Shown: in pieces, positions 24,344 through 34,745 of the stretch
Position numbering within the stretch: position 1 is the first letter of the stretch
How the letters are laid out: each line of letters opens with the position of its first letter
Assembly (NCBI RefSeq): GCF_001653235.2
Contig: NC_035793.1
Span: 3,286,001 to 3,350,000 of the forward strand
Length of the DNA stretch: 64,000 nucleotides
Direction: 5' to 3'
Origin: Pochonia chlamydosporia 170
Lineage: Eukaryota > Ascomycota > Sordariomycetes > Hypocreales > Clavicipitaceae
Notes under the pieces: generated by a model
The model's database searches: none
The model's input: only the letters and a program-made list of their open reading frames with translations
What the model was told of the DNA's origin: nothing
Program-made: the position numbers and the translations under genes

Positions 24344-26452
24344 ATGGACATTCTCAAAGTATTGTCCCGCGGGACAAAAAAGACCACCAAAGCCTCCGGT
24401 CTCAATACCAACACTCAACTCCCCTCCGCTGGCACCAAAGCCAATCCTCAGCTCTACCATGACGAAATCAGAGGCATGAAGCGCAAGCGTGGCGCCGAAC
24501 AGAAGGAAGATTCGGCTCCCACGGAATTACCAGTCGTTGATTTCTTCGCCCCCAAACCAGAGGCCTCAGAAACCAAGAAGGCGGTGCACCAAAAAGAAGA
24601 GCGCGAGCCAAGTCCGCCGCGGTCCGCCACGAAAAAATTGACCGAAGATGAATGCCGACAACTCTTACGATCGCATCGCCTCAAGATTACGCTTCTTTCA
24701 AAACATGAAGATCAGAAGAAGGTTAAGAAGTCAAAGAAGAAGAAGAAGGCTGTCATCGAGGAAAAGAAGGAAGAAAAGAAGCAGCTGTTCCCCCAGCCAC
24801 TCGAGTCTTTTGGCGATTTGCGCACTACGTACGGAATATCTCGTCAGGTTGCGGAGAACCTGGTTCAACAGAGCTACCGACTTCCTACAGAGGTGCAGAT
24901 GGGCAGTTTACCCTTGCTACTTCAACCTGAAGTTGCCCTTGGCGAGGAGGAGGAGGACTTGGATGAAGGGATCGATTTTCTTGCTGTTGCCCCGACAGGT
25001 AGCGGAAAGACGATTAGTTTTCTGATTCCAGCAATTAACAATATCATGCGGAGACGGGCGCAAGAGAATTTACAGGGTATTCACGAGCTCGAAGCTGTGA
25101 TTGTCGCACCGACAAGAGAACTGGTTCACCAGATTGTGAATGAGGGAAGCAAGCTTATGCAAGGGACGGGCGTTAAGATTGTTGCCATGAAGAAGACGAC
25201 GCAACTTTCTGCGGAGCAACAGGTTCTCGCTGATGATAGCTCGGAGGATGAAGATGAGCACGATGATGACGATGAGTCAGACTCTGAAGATGACAAGAAA
25301 CCCAAGGGAAAGAAACCTAAGCCTCACCCTCTTACCAAGACGGATATTCTCGTTACGACGCCGGCACTCCTGCTGAACTTTTTGACATCAGGTCCGAGTG
25401 GTACCCAGAAGGTCTTGCCCATGGTCAGGGATCTGATACTCGACGAGGCAGATGTTCTCCTGGATCCGCTCTTTAGAGAACAAACGTTGGGGTTGTGGAC
25501 AGCCTGTACCAACCCCCATCTACGATTATCATTCTGGTCGGCAACAATGGGCTCCAACATTGAGGCCCTCGTCACAGAGAAACTAAAGGACCGAGCAGAG
25601 GCGCTAGGCACGACACCAAAACGGTTCATACGTCTCGTCGTCGGACTCAAGGACACTGCTGTACCCAACATTGTCCACCGACTCACATACACAGCCAGCG
25701 AGCAGGGCAAACTCCTCGCTCTCCGACAACTCCTCCACCCAACCAGCAGCGACGACTCAGGACCACCACTCCGCCCACCGTTCCTAGTCTTCACACAAAC
25801 TATCGACAGAGCCATGGCCCTTCACGAAGAACTAAAGTACGACATCCCCCTTGAAGCCGGCGGTCCCTCCAGAATCGCTGCCCTGCACAGCGCCCTTGCC
25901 GATTCAGCCCGCTCCAGCATCATGCGCAAGTTCCGCGCCGGCGAAATCTGGGTCCTCATCACGACGGACGTGCTCGCCCGGGGCGTGGACTTTGCAGGCG
26001 TAAACGGCGTGGTTAACTACGATGTGCCTGGCTCGGCGGCGGCGTATGTTCATCGCGCCGGAAGAACTGGTCGCGCCGGCCGAGAGGGCGGCATTGCCGT
26101 CACGTTTTACACCAAGGAAGACATACCATTTGTCAAGACGGTTGCCAATGTCATTGCTGTGAGTGAGAAGCAGGCCGGTAAGACGGGTGATGAGGCGGGC
26201 GTGCAGAAGTGGTTGCTGGATGCCCTCCCGAAGGTGGGCAAGGCGGATAGGAAGAAGCTGAGGGAGAGGGGTGTTGAGTCGCGGAGGAGTGGGAGCGGAA
26301 GCAAGGCGAAGATTACGTCGAAGAGTGGGTATGAGCGGAGGAAGGAGAATAACCGAAGAGGGGCGATGGATGCGAGTAAGAGGAGGAGGGTGGATGGTGG
26401 TGATCATGGTGGTGATGATGATGAGGGTGAGTGGGATGGGTTTGGGGATTAG
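24344..26452 (+). CDS. ROK1: DEAD-box ATP-dependent RNA helicase Rok1 (DDX52)
   Basis: Single exon of 702 residues. The start is MDILKVLSRG, which matches the typical Rok1 N-terminus. A Lys-rich N-terminal region precedes a helicase core with, in order, the Q-motif region (YRLPTEVQ), motif I APTGSGKT near residue 216, Ia PTREL, II DEAD near 367, III SAT, and VI HRAGRTGRAG near 570. An acidic insertion rich in Asp/Glu lies between motifs Ia and Ib, as in other Rok1 proteins. The C-terminus is basic and then acidic, encoded by GAT/GGT repeats. By family knowledge Rok1 works in 18S rRNA maturation in the nucleolus (SSU processome, release of snR30, with Rrp5). Confidence 0.93.
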   Translation: MDILKVLSRGTKKTTKASGLNTNTQLPSAGTKANPQLYHDEIRGMKRKRGAEQKEDSAPTELPVVDFFAPKPEASETKKAVHQKEEREPSPPRSATKKLTEDECRQLLRSHRLKITLLSKHEDQKKVKKSKKKKKAVIEEKKEEKKQLFPQPLESFGDLRTTYGISRQVAENLVQQSYRLPTEVQMGSLPLLLQPEVALGEEEEDLDEGIDFLAVAPTGSGKTISFLIPAINNIMRRRAQENLQGIHELEAVIVAPTRELVHQIVNEGSKLMQGTGVKIVAMKKTTQLSAEQQVLADDSSEDEDEHDDDDESDSEDDKKPKGKKPKPHPLTKTDILVTTPALLLNFLTSGPSGTQKVLPMVRDLILDEADVLLDPLFREQTLGLWTACTNPHLRLSFWSATMGSNIEALVTEKLKDRAEALGTTPKRFIRLVVGLKDTAVPNIVHRLTYTASEQGKLLALRQLLHPTSSDDSGPPLRPPFLVFTQTIDRAMALHEELKYDIPLEAGGPSRIAALHSALADSARSSIMRKFRAGEIWVLITTDVLARGVDFAGVNGVVNYDVPGSAAAYVHRAGRTGRAGREGGIAVTFYTKEDIPFVKTVANVIAVSEKQAGKTGDEAGVQKWLLDALPKVGKADRKKLRERGVESRRSGSGSKAKITSKSGYERRKENNRRGAMDASKRRRVDGGDHGGDDDEGEWDGFGD

Positions 26453-28454
26453 TGAAGTTATCGACCTGCGAGGTTTAGATGACGACGTTCAGGGCATAGA
26501 ATTAAAGTACCAGACATATATTTCAGCGTCTCTGTCAGTGCCAAGTCTTGAACTGGCTAAGAATGCTAAGCATGCTAAGCATGGAGTACGGAGCTGATGT
26601 TACATTCATCCATGTCAGTTGAACTCGACTATCGGTGAGGGGCTCACCTCCCCCTTCCTTTTGTATCATCAGACGTGGTACGGAGTATAATTGTTTAAAC
26701 GGACTTTGCCGTTGGTAAGTGACGGGAGAACGCGATATTAGCTGGGCTTGTTCACACAACACGGCTTTCTGTTGTGTCCCAGCATCATGTGCTTTGACTT
26801 AAAGATCCACATACATCCAAGTTGTCACACAAAAAATGTGGTAGCCAGGGGGTACTTCTTGTGTCCGTTAGAACTCCTTATATTCTAGTGTGACGCAAAT
26901 TTAGAAAGGACTATTCCCGTTATTGGTTTTCGTATACTTGATGTCGGCACCTTGCTCGCAATCCTGTATGCCTACAGAACCATAATGTCAACGGATATAG
27001 CTCAACCCATCTCTCTGCACACGCGGAGCGCTTCCTTTTGAACGAAACAGGATGGGTATTTACTTTAAAAAGCTATCAGAATATAGTGATGTGGGTATCT
27101 GTGCTCCACCGTCTTCGCCTCTCGCTGGATTGATATGTGCATACGTACGTACGCAACTACTCCGTACATGACTCTGAATTGTGATGGATCATCAGAACGT
27201 TTGTAGTACACTTCAATACATGTCAAAACTATTGACGCTAGAATATTGGCACTATATAAAGAGTGGCCATGTATCAAATATCTCATCCTCGGACTGATGT
27301 AGCAGCCCGGGTTGTTTGCAGCTGACCAGCTTGAAGATTCCGACGCAACAAGAGGCCGCGTAATTCAGTTCTACAAGCATATTTTGATCCTTCTTAGGCC
27401 AGTTGTCGATGCAAAAAGCTTTTCAGGTGTGCAACAGGGGAAAAAGTCGATTCGCAGTTTCGAAGATTCTGCGGATACCCTTGTGTCTTAAGGGTGTTGT
27501 GGCTTTCGACAACTATCGATGATGAGCAACAGGCAATTCTTCTCTGCAACTCCGAATGCCGGTTATCCTTCAGTTGAGGCGGTTTTTGTATTGGAACAAG
27601 GTGGAATAAAAAACTTGTACGGGATCTACAGGAACAAGAACCATTGTAGGGTGATAACTCCGAAACCAATTTGCCGAGGCTGAATTATCGGCCGGTGGCT
27701 TTCTTGGCATCCCAAGATGCATGCAGGGAATTCGACTTTACGCCTTCCATTTTTAGTATTCGAACTTGATAACTACAGTGTTGTGATTTAAGCTCGTCAG
27801 TTTTGAGGCACTCCGGCATTCCCTTTCAAGACGGAACCTCAAACGATATTAAATGAAACCTTATACAGTGCGGACGAATTAGAAGTAACTTTCGGTGCAA
27901 GCGGAGGTTCTCGAATAGGCAGCTTAGACGTGGTGCTAGTTTTCTCAAAGCAGCTATGCACAAAATAAGAGTGGCGAAAGCACCGCCGAAGAGATCGGTT
28001 TCATCCAAGTCACTACACAATGACATCAGCATGATCATTGTGGCACAACGTTTGAGGGCTTAAAGTCCAAGCCATCATTCGAGTAGATCGATTAGCTTTA
28101 AGCTTAGATGGAGACGCGAGGGGTTTCATAACTGACTCTATATTGTCGCATGCCTCACTCCACACCCAGCATCACACGTCCGCACAGCCATGGGGAATAG
28201 TGACTTGTCATTCGGACGACTCTCATCAAGATACCCTTGAGATACCCTTGAGATATCCTTCAGATATCTCGAAACTATTGCTTTTAGTATACTAGACTTG
28301 CCCCCTAACACTATGCATATATATATGTATATAGGCACTTTTCTCGGTCAGCATGGACTCTTCCAAGGACCAGCCTCCTGGATTGAGCTTGTACCCTTCA
28401 TAAGGAGGTATTCATAGTATTCTTCTTCCTCTTCCTTAACACACCCGAAATAGA
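26453..28454. other. Two-kb gene-poor region upstream of the sulfatase
   Basis: Contains two TACGGAGTA-type motifs (26679-26687 and, inverted, 27158-27166), an 11-bp tandem repeat at 28230-28272 and an alternating TA tract at 28312-28334. Two minus-strand open stretches (28038-27826 and 27669-27394) share one frame and are slightly protein-like (LDETDLFGGAFATLILC), but I recognise no family and see no gene structure. Confidence 0.4.
28230..28272 (+). repeat. 11-bp tandem repeat upstream of the sulfatase
   Basis: Two perfect copies of GATACCCTTGA (28230-28240, 28241-28251) are followed by GATATCCTTCA and a partial GATATCTCGA. It lies about 200 bp upstream of the sulfatase ATG, so a regulatory role is possible but unproven. 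Confidence 0.75.
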
Positions 28455-30591
28455 ATGATACGTTCATTTTTCATCTTTACGACATTGCTCTTGCCGCTGA
28501 ATGTTTGGGGCCAAGAGGAAGATGACGTGAACGCCAACGCTGGGCCGGGTGGGAAGAAGCCCAATATCATCCTCTTCCTGACGGACGACCAGGACCTGCA
28601 CATGAACTCCCTTGATTATCAGGCAGTCGTTCAGAAGGAGTTTGTTCAAAAGGGCACCTGGTTCAAGAAGCACTTTTGCACCATTGCCCTGTGCTGTCCA
28701 TCTAGAGTTTCGCTCCTCACGGGCAAACATGCACACAACACTAATATAACGGATGTTAAACTTGTAAGTGAAGTGCCACATGTCTGGGTCACGACATTAC
28801 ATAGGAGATAGATGCTGATACATGTACGTGTGTAGCCTTATGGTATTCACACATCCTAAATCCTACATCCTACATCCTACGACTCCTAGAAGGGCAGTGA
28901 ATCATGTTGACCGATGACATTTCTGTCTGCCTCTCAGGTGGCTACAACAGGTTTGTCGAGCAGGGCCTCAATGAAAACTACCTACCCGTCTGGCTGCAGG
29001 AGGCCGGATACAGTACCTATTATGCCGGCAAACTTATGAATGATCACGATCTTAACACCTATAATAAACCAATTGCCCGGGGTTGGACGCAATCTGACTG
29101 TGAGAGCATTGCTTGTCCCTACTTGGGAGTTAACTTGGCTAATCTCATTTGCCATGTAGTCCTGTTGGATCCCAACACCTACATCTTCTATAACGCGTCA
29201 ATGACGCTGGACAATACTACCCCTAAGTTCCATCCCGGGAAATACTCGACCGACCTGCTTGCAAACAGGTCCGTCGAGTTCTTGAATGAAGCAATTAATG
29301 CGAAGAAGCCCTTCTTCCTCGGCATTGCGCCGATTGCGCCTCATTCTGAGACGGTGAAACTCCCGGGCAAGCCGCCGGTTTTTACGGAACCTGTGCCGGC
29401 AGAGAGACATAGGCACTTGTTTCCAGACGCAAAAGTTCCAAGAACGCCCAACTTTAACCCTGATACTGTGAGTGAGGTGTAAAAAGAGAAAGTCTTACGA
29501 GCGAAGTTGGCCATCAGCACAAACGCTAACCATCTCCATAACTACAGCCCGGGGCTGCTGCCTTCATGGCAACGATGCCCAAACTTACCGACGAGCAGGT
29601 CAAGTTCAATGACGCCTTTTACCGCCTTCGTCTCCAGTCTCTCCAGTCAGTCGACGAGATGGTCCAGGCCGTCATCAAGAGACTCGAGGCCAACCCCGAG
29701 GTTCTCGCCAACACCTACCTATTCTACACTTCAGACAATGGCTTTCATATTGGCCAGCATAGACTACCGCCAGGAAAGGCGTGCAGCATAGAAGAGAACG
29801 TGAATATCCCCTTCTTGGCCCGCGGACCGGGCATAGCAGCCGGCGCGGTGGCCAAGTTTCCAACTTCGCATACTGACATCGCGCCGACCATCATGCAGCT
29901 CGCTGGCGTGAAACAACGCGAGGACTTTGATGGCTTGCCTATACCCCTTACGAAGAAGGCCCAGAATTCGCCGTGCCTGCGAAAGGCTGAGCATGTCAAC
30001 GTTGAGTTTTGGGGCACAATCAATGCTGAGGGAACCATGTTTGCCAAACTTAGTATGTTTGTCCTAACGTATCCCGAGATGTACTCACGTAAATGTACTT
30101 GTGCTAATACGTATGGGTAGATGCCAATCCGCCCATTGTCACATCTAAGTCGCTTCGTGTCGTCGGCGAAGACTACGACTTTTCATACGTGGTGTGGTGC
30201 ACCAATGAACATGAGCTGTATGACATGAAGGTAAGTACTTGGCCGTTAAAATATGCAGTATCTCCATCGCTAACACAGTTTGTAGGTCGACCCCTTCCAG
30301 ATGAAAAACTTGATGAACTCTACAGTCACGTCGGGCATGAGCATCCCCCAGCTTAAGACCCGCCTCGACACGCTTCTTCTCACGCTCAAGACCTGCAAAG
30401 GGAAAGTGTGCTACCGTCCTTGGGAAACTGTCTTCCCGTCGGGTACAGTGAAGACCCTTGGTGACGCGATGAATCCGAAATATGACAGCTTCTTCAACTC
30501 GCAGGAGAAGGTGACGTTCTCGGCTTGCGCCAAGGGATACATCCAGGCTGTTGAAGGCGCTTTGAAGTCCAAGCCATATACCGGGAAGTAA
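28455..30591 (+). CDS. Secreted arylsulfatase-type sulfatase
   Basis: Seven exons: 28455-28763, 28836-28842, 28938-29099, 29160-29467, 29548-30052, 30121-30230 and 30286-30591, giving 568 residues with all phases consistent. A signal peptide (MIRSFFIFTTLLLPLNVWG) precedes the metal-binding strand NIILFLTDDQD. The sulfatase signature CCPSRVSLLTGKH has Cys80 as the residue converted to formylglycine. A GYSTYYAGKLMN block, PFFLGIAPIAPHSE and YTSDNGFHIGQH complete the alkaline-phosphatase-like active site. By family knowledge the enzyme cleaves sulfate esters, often for sulfur supply; the substrate is unknown. The second exon is only 7 nt (CCTTATG) and restores the family's conserved PYGGY stretch; without it the reading frame fails. 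Its donor GTATTC is not a strong consensus. Confidence 0.88.
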
Positions 30592-31636
30592 TATTTCAAG
30601 GCCTTGTGGAAATAAAGCTGGGGATCTCGTTGGAAGTGTGGAAGTTGTGCGAAAGGGAAATATAGATGATGAGATATGAAGGGTTGTGCGCCGCCGATGT
30701 ATTAATGATGTGTTGTTGGAATGCCAACATTGTATTTGTTCAAGTCACTTCGCCGGACCTGTGCTGTGATATGTCAAACAGGCCACGGAATGTAAGAGAG
30801 AAGTGAAGCTGTTTATCTTAGTGTAGTTATTCCTAGAAGGTGTGTGGAGATGGTCCATCTCGTTGCAACAGTGATTGTTGTTTTTGGTTCATAACGGCTA
30901 TTAATACTATAGGTCATGTATATCACCGAATGGAATGCTTGTGGCAACTTCACTCACTGTGGTAATAAGACCTTGAAAGGATTGCGCCTCTTTATGTTGG
31001 TCACATAGTTGAACTGCTGGGCTTTTCAGAGAGTCAATTGTTTCAGGTAGATGTTAATTCAGGCGCAGATAAGTAGTGCCAAATGGGCCAATGACAAAAC
31101 AAGGGAATGTATACAGACTCATTGACCGTTCGAAATTACTTATTACCTAAAGCTCGAGAAAGCGAAAAGTCGAAACTAGATTTATAGTCGTCCATTCCCC
31201 AACTCGCCCGTCGTAGAGCATGGGTGGTGAAACAAAGGGCTTGTACTTATATTTCGGCAGTTAGTAAATCGGTTAGCCGATATTCAATTTGCCATTCTCA
31301 CTATTAAAGTCCACTTAATGTTCCTGGGCCAGACCAAATGTGTGCTTTTAGTTCCACTCTTGGAAGTTGCAATCAAATCGTTGAATCGCCTAAACCCCCC
31401 TGCTGCGCAACATGTTGGCAACGTTCGTCTTGTACCAGTAAAGATGGGAGGATATACTTACAAACTTGCCGATACGATTCCATCATTAACGCCATGCTTT
31501 CCTCTTTGTTATTAGCCTTTTCCAGAGGTGTATACGCGACAACGTCTGGTCAAGTCGCATCAGGTAAATAGGCAATGCCAAAGACATTTATCCATACTAT
31601 ACTCGCAGCAACATACTACGGAAAATGGACTCTAAC
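30592..31636. other. Intergenic region after the sulfatase
   Basis: This holds the 3' end of the sulfatase gene and sequence with only short unsupported frames. Confidence 0.35.
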
Positions 31637-32100
31637 TTACAAAGGGTACTTGCAGATCGCAGTCCAGTTAATATGTTGTATCTTGGCGAACGTGGTAACA
31701 TTAGACCACAACAAGACCTCGACCACAACCATTTCTCTTGCCCCAGTACCTGAACCATTGCAGCCAATGTCATTGCAAATGATCCTGGCTGCCTCTTCGC
31801 AAGCCGTGTGTTGCTGCGGGTTGTTCGAAACTCGTGCAACTCGTCCCACCTGCTCCTGTCCATGAACAGGAATAGCATACCGCGGCAATCCATCGAATAC
31901 CTCAATCTGCAGGTTCACAAAGCCGTCTCTGTCATTCTTACCTCTCCCCTGCCAAGAGCCAAGAGACTGGGCACAACGCCAGTAGCCGCCAACCAACCCG
32001 TTACAATCTTACTTGGCCAGGTTGCCCAGCATCGCTTAGTAGTTGGCGCCCAGAGTGCACTCTGGCATTGGCAGACGGCCAGCACATGTTTGAAGCCTCA
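31637..32100 (-). pseudogene. Probable relic of a small secreted cysteine-rich protein
   Basis: One minus-strand frame running from about 32100 down to a stop at 31637 reads as protein, with eight Cys and segments such as DGFVNLQIEVFDGLPRYAIP and HTACEEAARIICNDIGC. It is broken by two in-frame TAA codons, at 32038-32036 and 32011-32009. The text continues smoothly across both, which suggests former CAA codons. Reading the second TAA as the start of an intron (GTAAGA) does not restore the frame. No start or signal peptide is evident upstream. The size and cysteine pattern resemble small secreted fungal proteins of unknown role; I name no family. Confidence is moderate that it once coded, low for exact limits. 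Confidence 0.4.
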
Positions 32101-32820
32101 AGTCTTGGTAAAACGAAATTAGGGGGCTGTTGGCTCAGTTGGTCAAAATTGAGGTTCGTCTTGGCGGCGATGGACCCCATCTGCTCCAGCATTCCTAGCG
32201 GTGGGTGGTCTTGACTCTTGAGTCTTGACTAATTAGAAGATGGCTTTGCAGAAAGAGACAAAGAAACTCCTATTCCTAGGTGGTCTGCAAGTCGCCTACC
32301 TCGTCTTGTCAGCTGTAATCCCCTGCGTAATACATGCAGCTTGCATATGGTAGTATTCTCTCTCTTCTTGGCCCATAGCCAAGTGCACCACCAAGGAATG
32401 CCAAGATTGTTTCTCGCAAGCCTCCAAATAAAGATATACAGGCAGAACACCTCCCTGTTTACCAGATTAGCCATGTAATATCAAGTCTCCTTTTTATTCT
32501 CAACTTCCCCATGTTTCCCTGTTGTTCGTTTTGTTCTAGGTGAAGGCCTTGCGAGCAGCCGCTAATTCCAAACTGGGCCAAGCAGCACAAGCAGCATTTT
32601 ACCTGCCACTCCTTTTTTTTTCATCTTCTAATTCTGTCTTTGTATCCCCTAATAGGGTGTTCTAGAACCTATTCAACATTCTTGTTTGGAATGCAACAGG
32701 TGAGACACTCTGGCTTCCCGCCACAGCGTATGGCGATAGTATTATACAGGCGCAGTGCCATGAAAACCTCATTTAGCCCTGGATTATTTTCTAATCACAA
32801 TTATTTTGCTAGCCATTACA
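32101..32820. other. Upstream region of the TOS1-like gene
   Basis: Promoter and leader of the gene at 32821, with AT-rich tracts near 32615-32640. No further feature. Confidence 0.35.
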
Positions 32821-34363
32821 ATGAAATATTCATCATCTATTCTGCTTGCCTCCGCATGTTGGGCCTCGGCCGCCTTGATTCAACAATGCAGCACCGGCGA
32901 TGGTCTGCCGGTCAAGGCCGACTTAACGAAGGACCTGAACAACAGATACTGTGGCGCCGTGAACCAAATCCTATACGAGAACGTGTCGCGAAGCGGTAGC
33001 TTTAAAGCCGTTACGGGTATGGGCTCAAACGGAGAGTGTCGTAAGGAGGATAAAGCCTACGGAGGTCCGATGGCCCCCTTTGATGCCGGTGTAAGTCCGT
33101 CTTATAGGAATGAGCCCAGTGGTCAAGTTATGCATCAACTAACCAGCACAGCTATCCCTTCACTTTCGGGGACCACTTCATCTCAAACAAATTGCCGTTT
33201 ATAACCTCGCCTCCAAAACGAAGCGGGACGGGCTGGAGCTAGAGACGGAGCAAAAGGTCGAGGATGAGACTAAAGCGTCCCCCAAAGTCGCCGCCCGCCA
33301 TAGTCGCGGTCACAAGCATCTCCATCGTGCTCACGTTGGTAAGAGAGCTGACATTGTGACTGCTACTATTGACGGAAAGGTTGTCACTTGGGAAAACAAC
33401 TGGTTTGGCGGCGCGCCAACAGACAAACCTGCTGCTCCCTCAGCTCCTGCGGTGCAAGCTGGAGCCGGTGCTGCAGTATATTCGAATAAAAAGACCGGAA
33501 ACGATGCTAAACCCAAGTCCAAATTCGTCCCATCAGGATCTGACTGGGACAGAGTGGCTTACTACAACGCCAAAGACCAAACTGCGAATAACGTCATCTT
33601 CATGGGCAACTACGGCGGCCAGGGATCCGGCGCCTGGAGCAGGTTTGTTTTCTCTTCATCTTCATGAAAAGACCTCTTCCAATATCAGCAATGTCTCTAA
33701 CTCACTCCATGCAGCACCTGGGGCAATTCTCTCGCCTACCTCAACGCCCAAGGCACCGGTGGTTCCTCATCTCCCCAAACCCTCAAAGACATCTACATTC
33801 CCTCCAACAAGGAATTCTCCGTCTTCTCCGCCGAGAAATGCGACTCCAGCTGCGGCTTCTCACTCGCCCCAGACGTCGCATACAAGGGCTTCAGCGGCGC
33901 CAGCAAGATCTTCCTATTCGAATTCAAAATGCCTCTTGATGGCAAGCGTTGTCCTGACGGGGGGTACTCCTGTCCCGGACTCGCACCCGATATGCCTGCG
34001 ATATGGGCTCTGAATGACGCAATCCCCCACGCCGCTCAGTATAACGCCTGCTCTTGCTGGGACTCCGGGTGTGGCGAGTTTGACATCTTTGAGGTCTTGT
34101 CGCCGGGGAATAAGAGATGCATTACTGCCTTTCACATGGATAACGATGCGAGGAGCTTGGACTATTTTGATAGACCGGTGGACAAGTTTATCAAGGTGGC
34201 TGCTATTTTTCATGGGAAGAGTGGCAGTATTGCGGTGAAGAAGTTGTCTGATCGGGTTGACTTTTCCAAGGGTCTTGATGATGGGACTGTTTTGGGATGG
34301 TTGAATCGGCCGATGGATGAGGTGGAGTCCAAGTTGAGCAGCTTGTTCCAGATGCCGAGCTGA
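32821..34363 (+). CDS. TOS1-like cell wall protein (DUF2403 and DUF2401 domains)
   Basis: Three exons, 32821-33090, 33152-33642 and 33715-34363, give 469 residues in consistent phase. The signal peptide MKYSSSILLASACWASA is followed by a DUF2403-type domain with Cys pairs and the hallmark LSLHFRGPLHLKQIAVYN. A His/Arg-rich linker ends in a dibasic KR that could be a Kex2 site. After a Pro/Ala-rich spacer comes the DUF2401 glycosidase-like domain, from about residue 220, with WGNSLAYLNA, MPAIWALNDAIPHAAQYNAC and a CSCWDSGCGEFDIFEV block whose acidic residues resemble a glycosidase active site. Family members are wall-associated and were first found as SBF targets in yeast. No GPI signal is seen at the C-terminus. 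Confidence 0.88.
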
Positions 34364-34745
34364 GATCGAGACGGGGAGTGTAGTAGACATGAGAGAAGGG
34401 GGAGTTGCATATCTAGTTGTACAAAGGGCGAGCGTTGGATCTTGGCATCGTGTTTGGGGTGACGCTGGATAGTCGTCTAGGTTATTTCTCCTGACTGTTC
34501 TTCAACGAGTCGCAAGTCGACTTGATGTAATATAAACGGAATACGCTTCAGTATTCCTGTCCTTTCTTGACGAACGGCTCCTAGGCATGTCCACGCTTCA
34601 TAGCTGGTGTGGTCATGAAACCGATGATCAAAAGTGGTATATAATCGTATAATCGCTATGTATGAATCAAAGCCACCTTACGGCCTTGTCTATATGTGTT
34701 AGTATACAAGAATAAGGTACAAGTAGCCAACGACACTGTCATGGT
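34364..34745. other. Convergent intergenic region
   Basis: The 3' ends of the TOS1-like gene and of the lysyl-tRNA synthetase gene face each other. No feature seen. Confidence 0.4.

Noticed and set aside
31945..32013. Reading GTAAGA at 32013 as an intron donor in the cysteine-rich relic
   Set aside because: The best acceptor (GGCAG) gives the wrong phase, and the supposed intron itself reads as protein in the frame of the relic.
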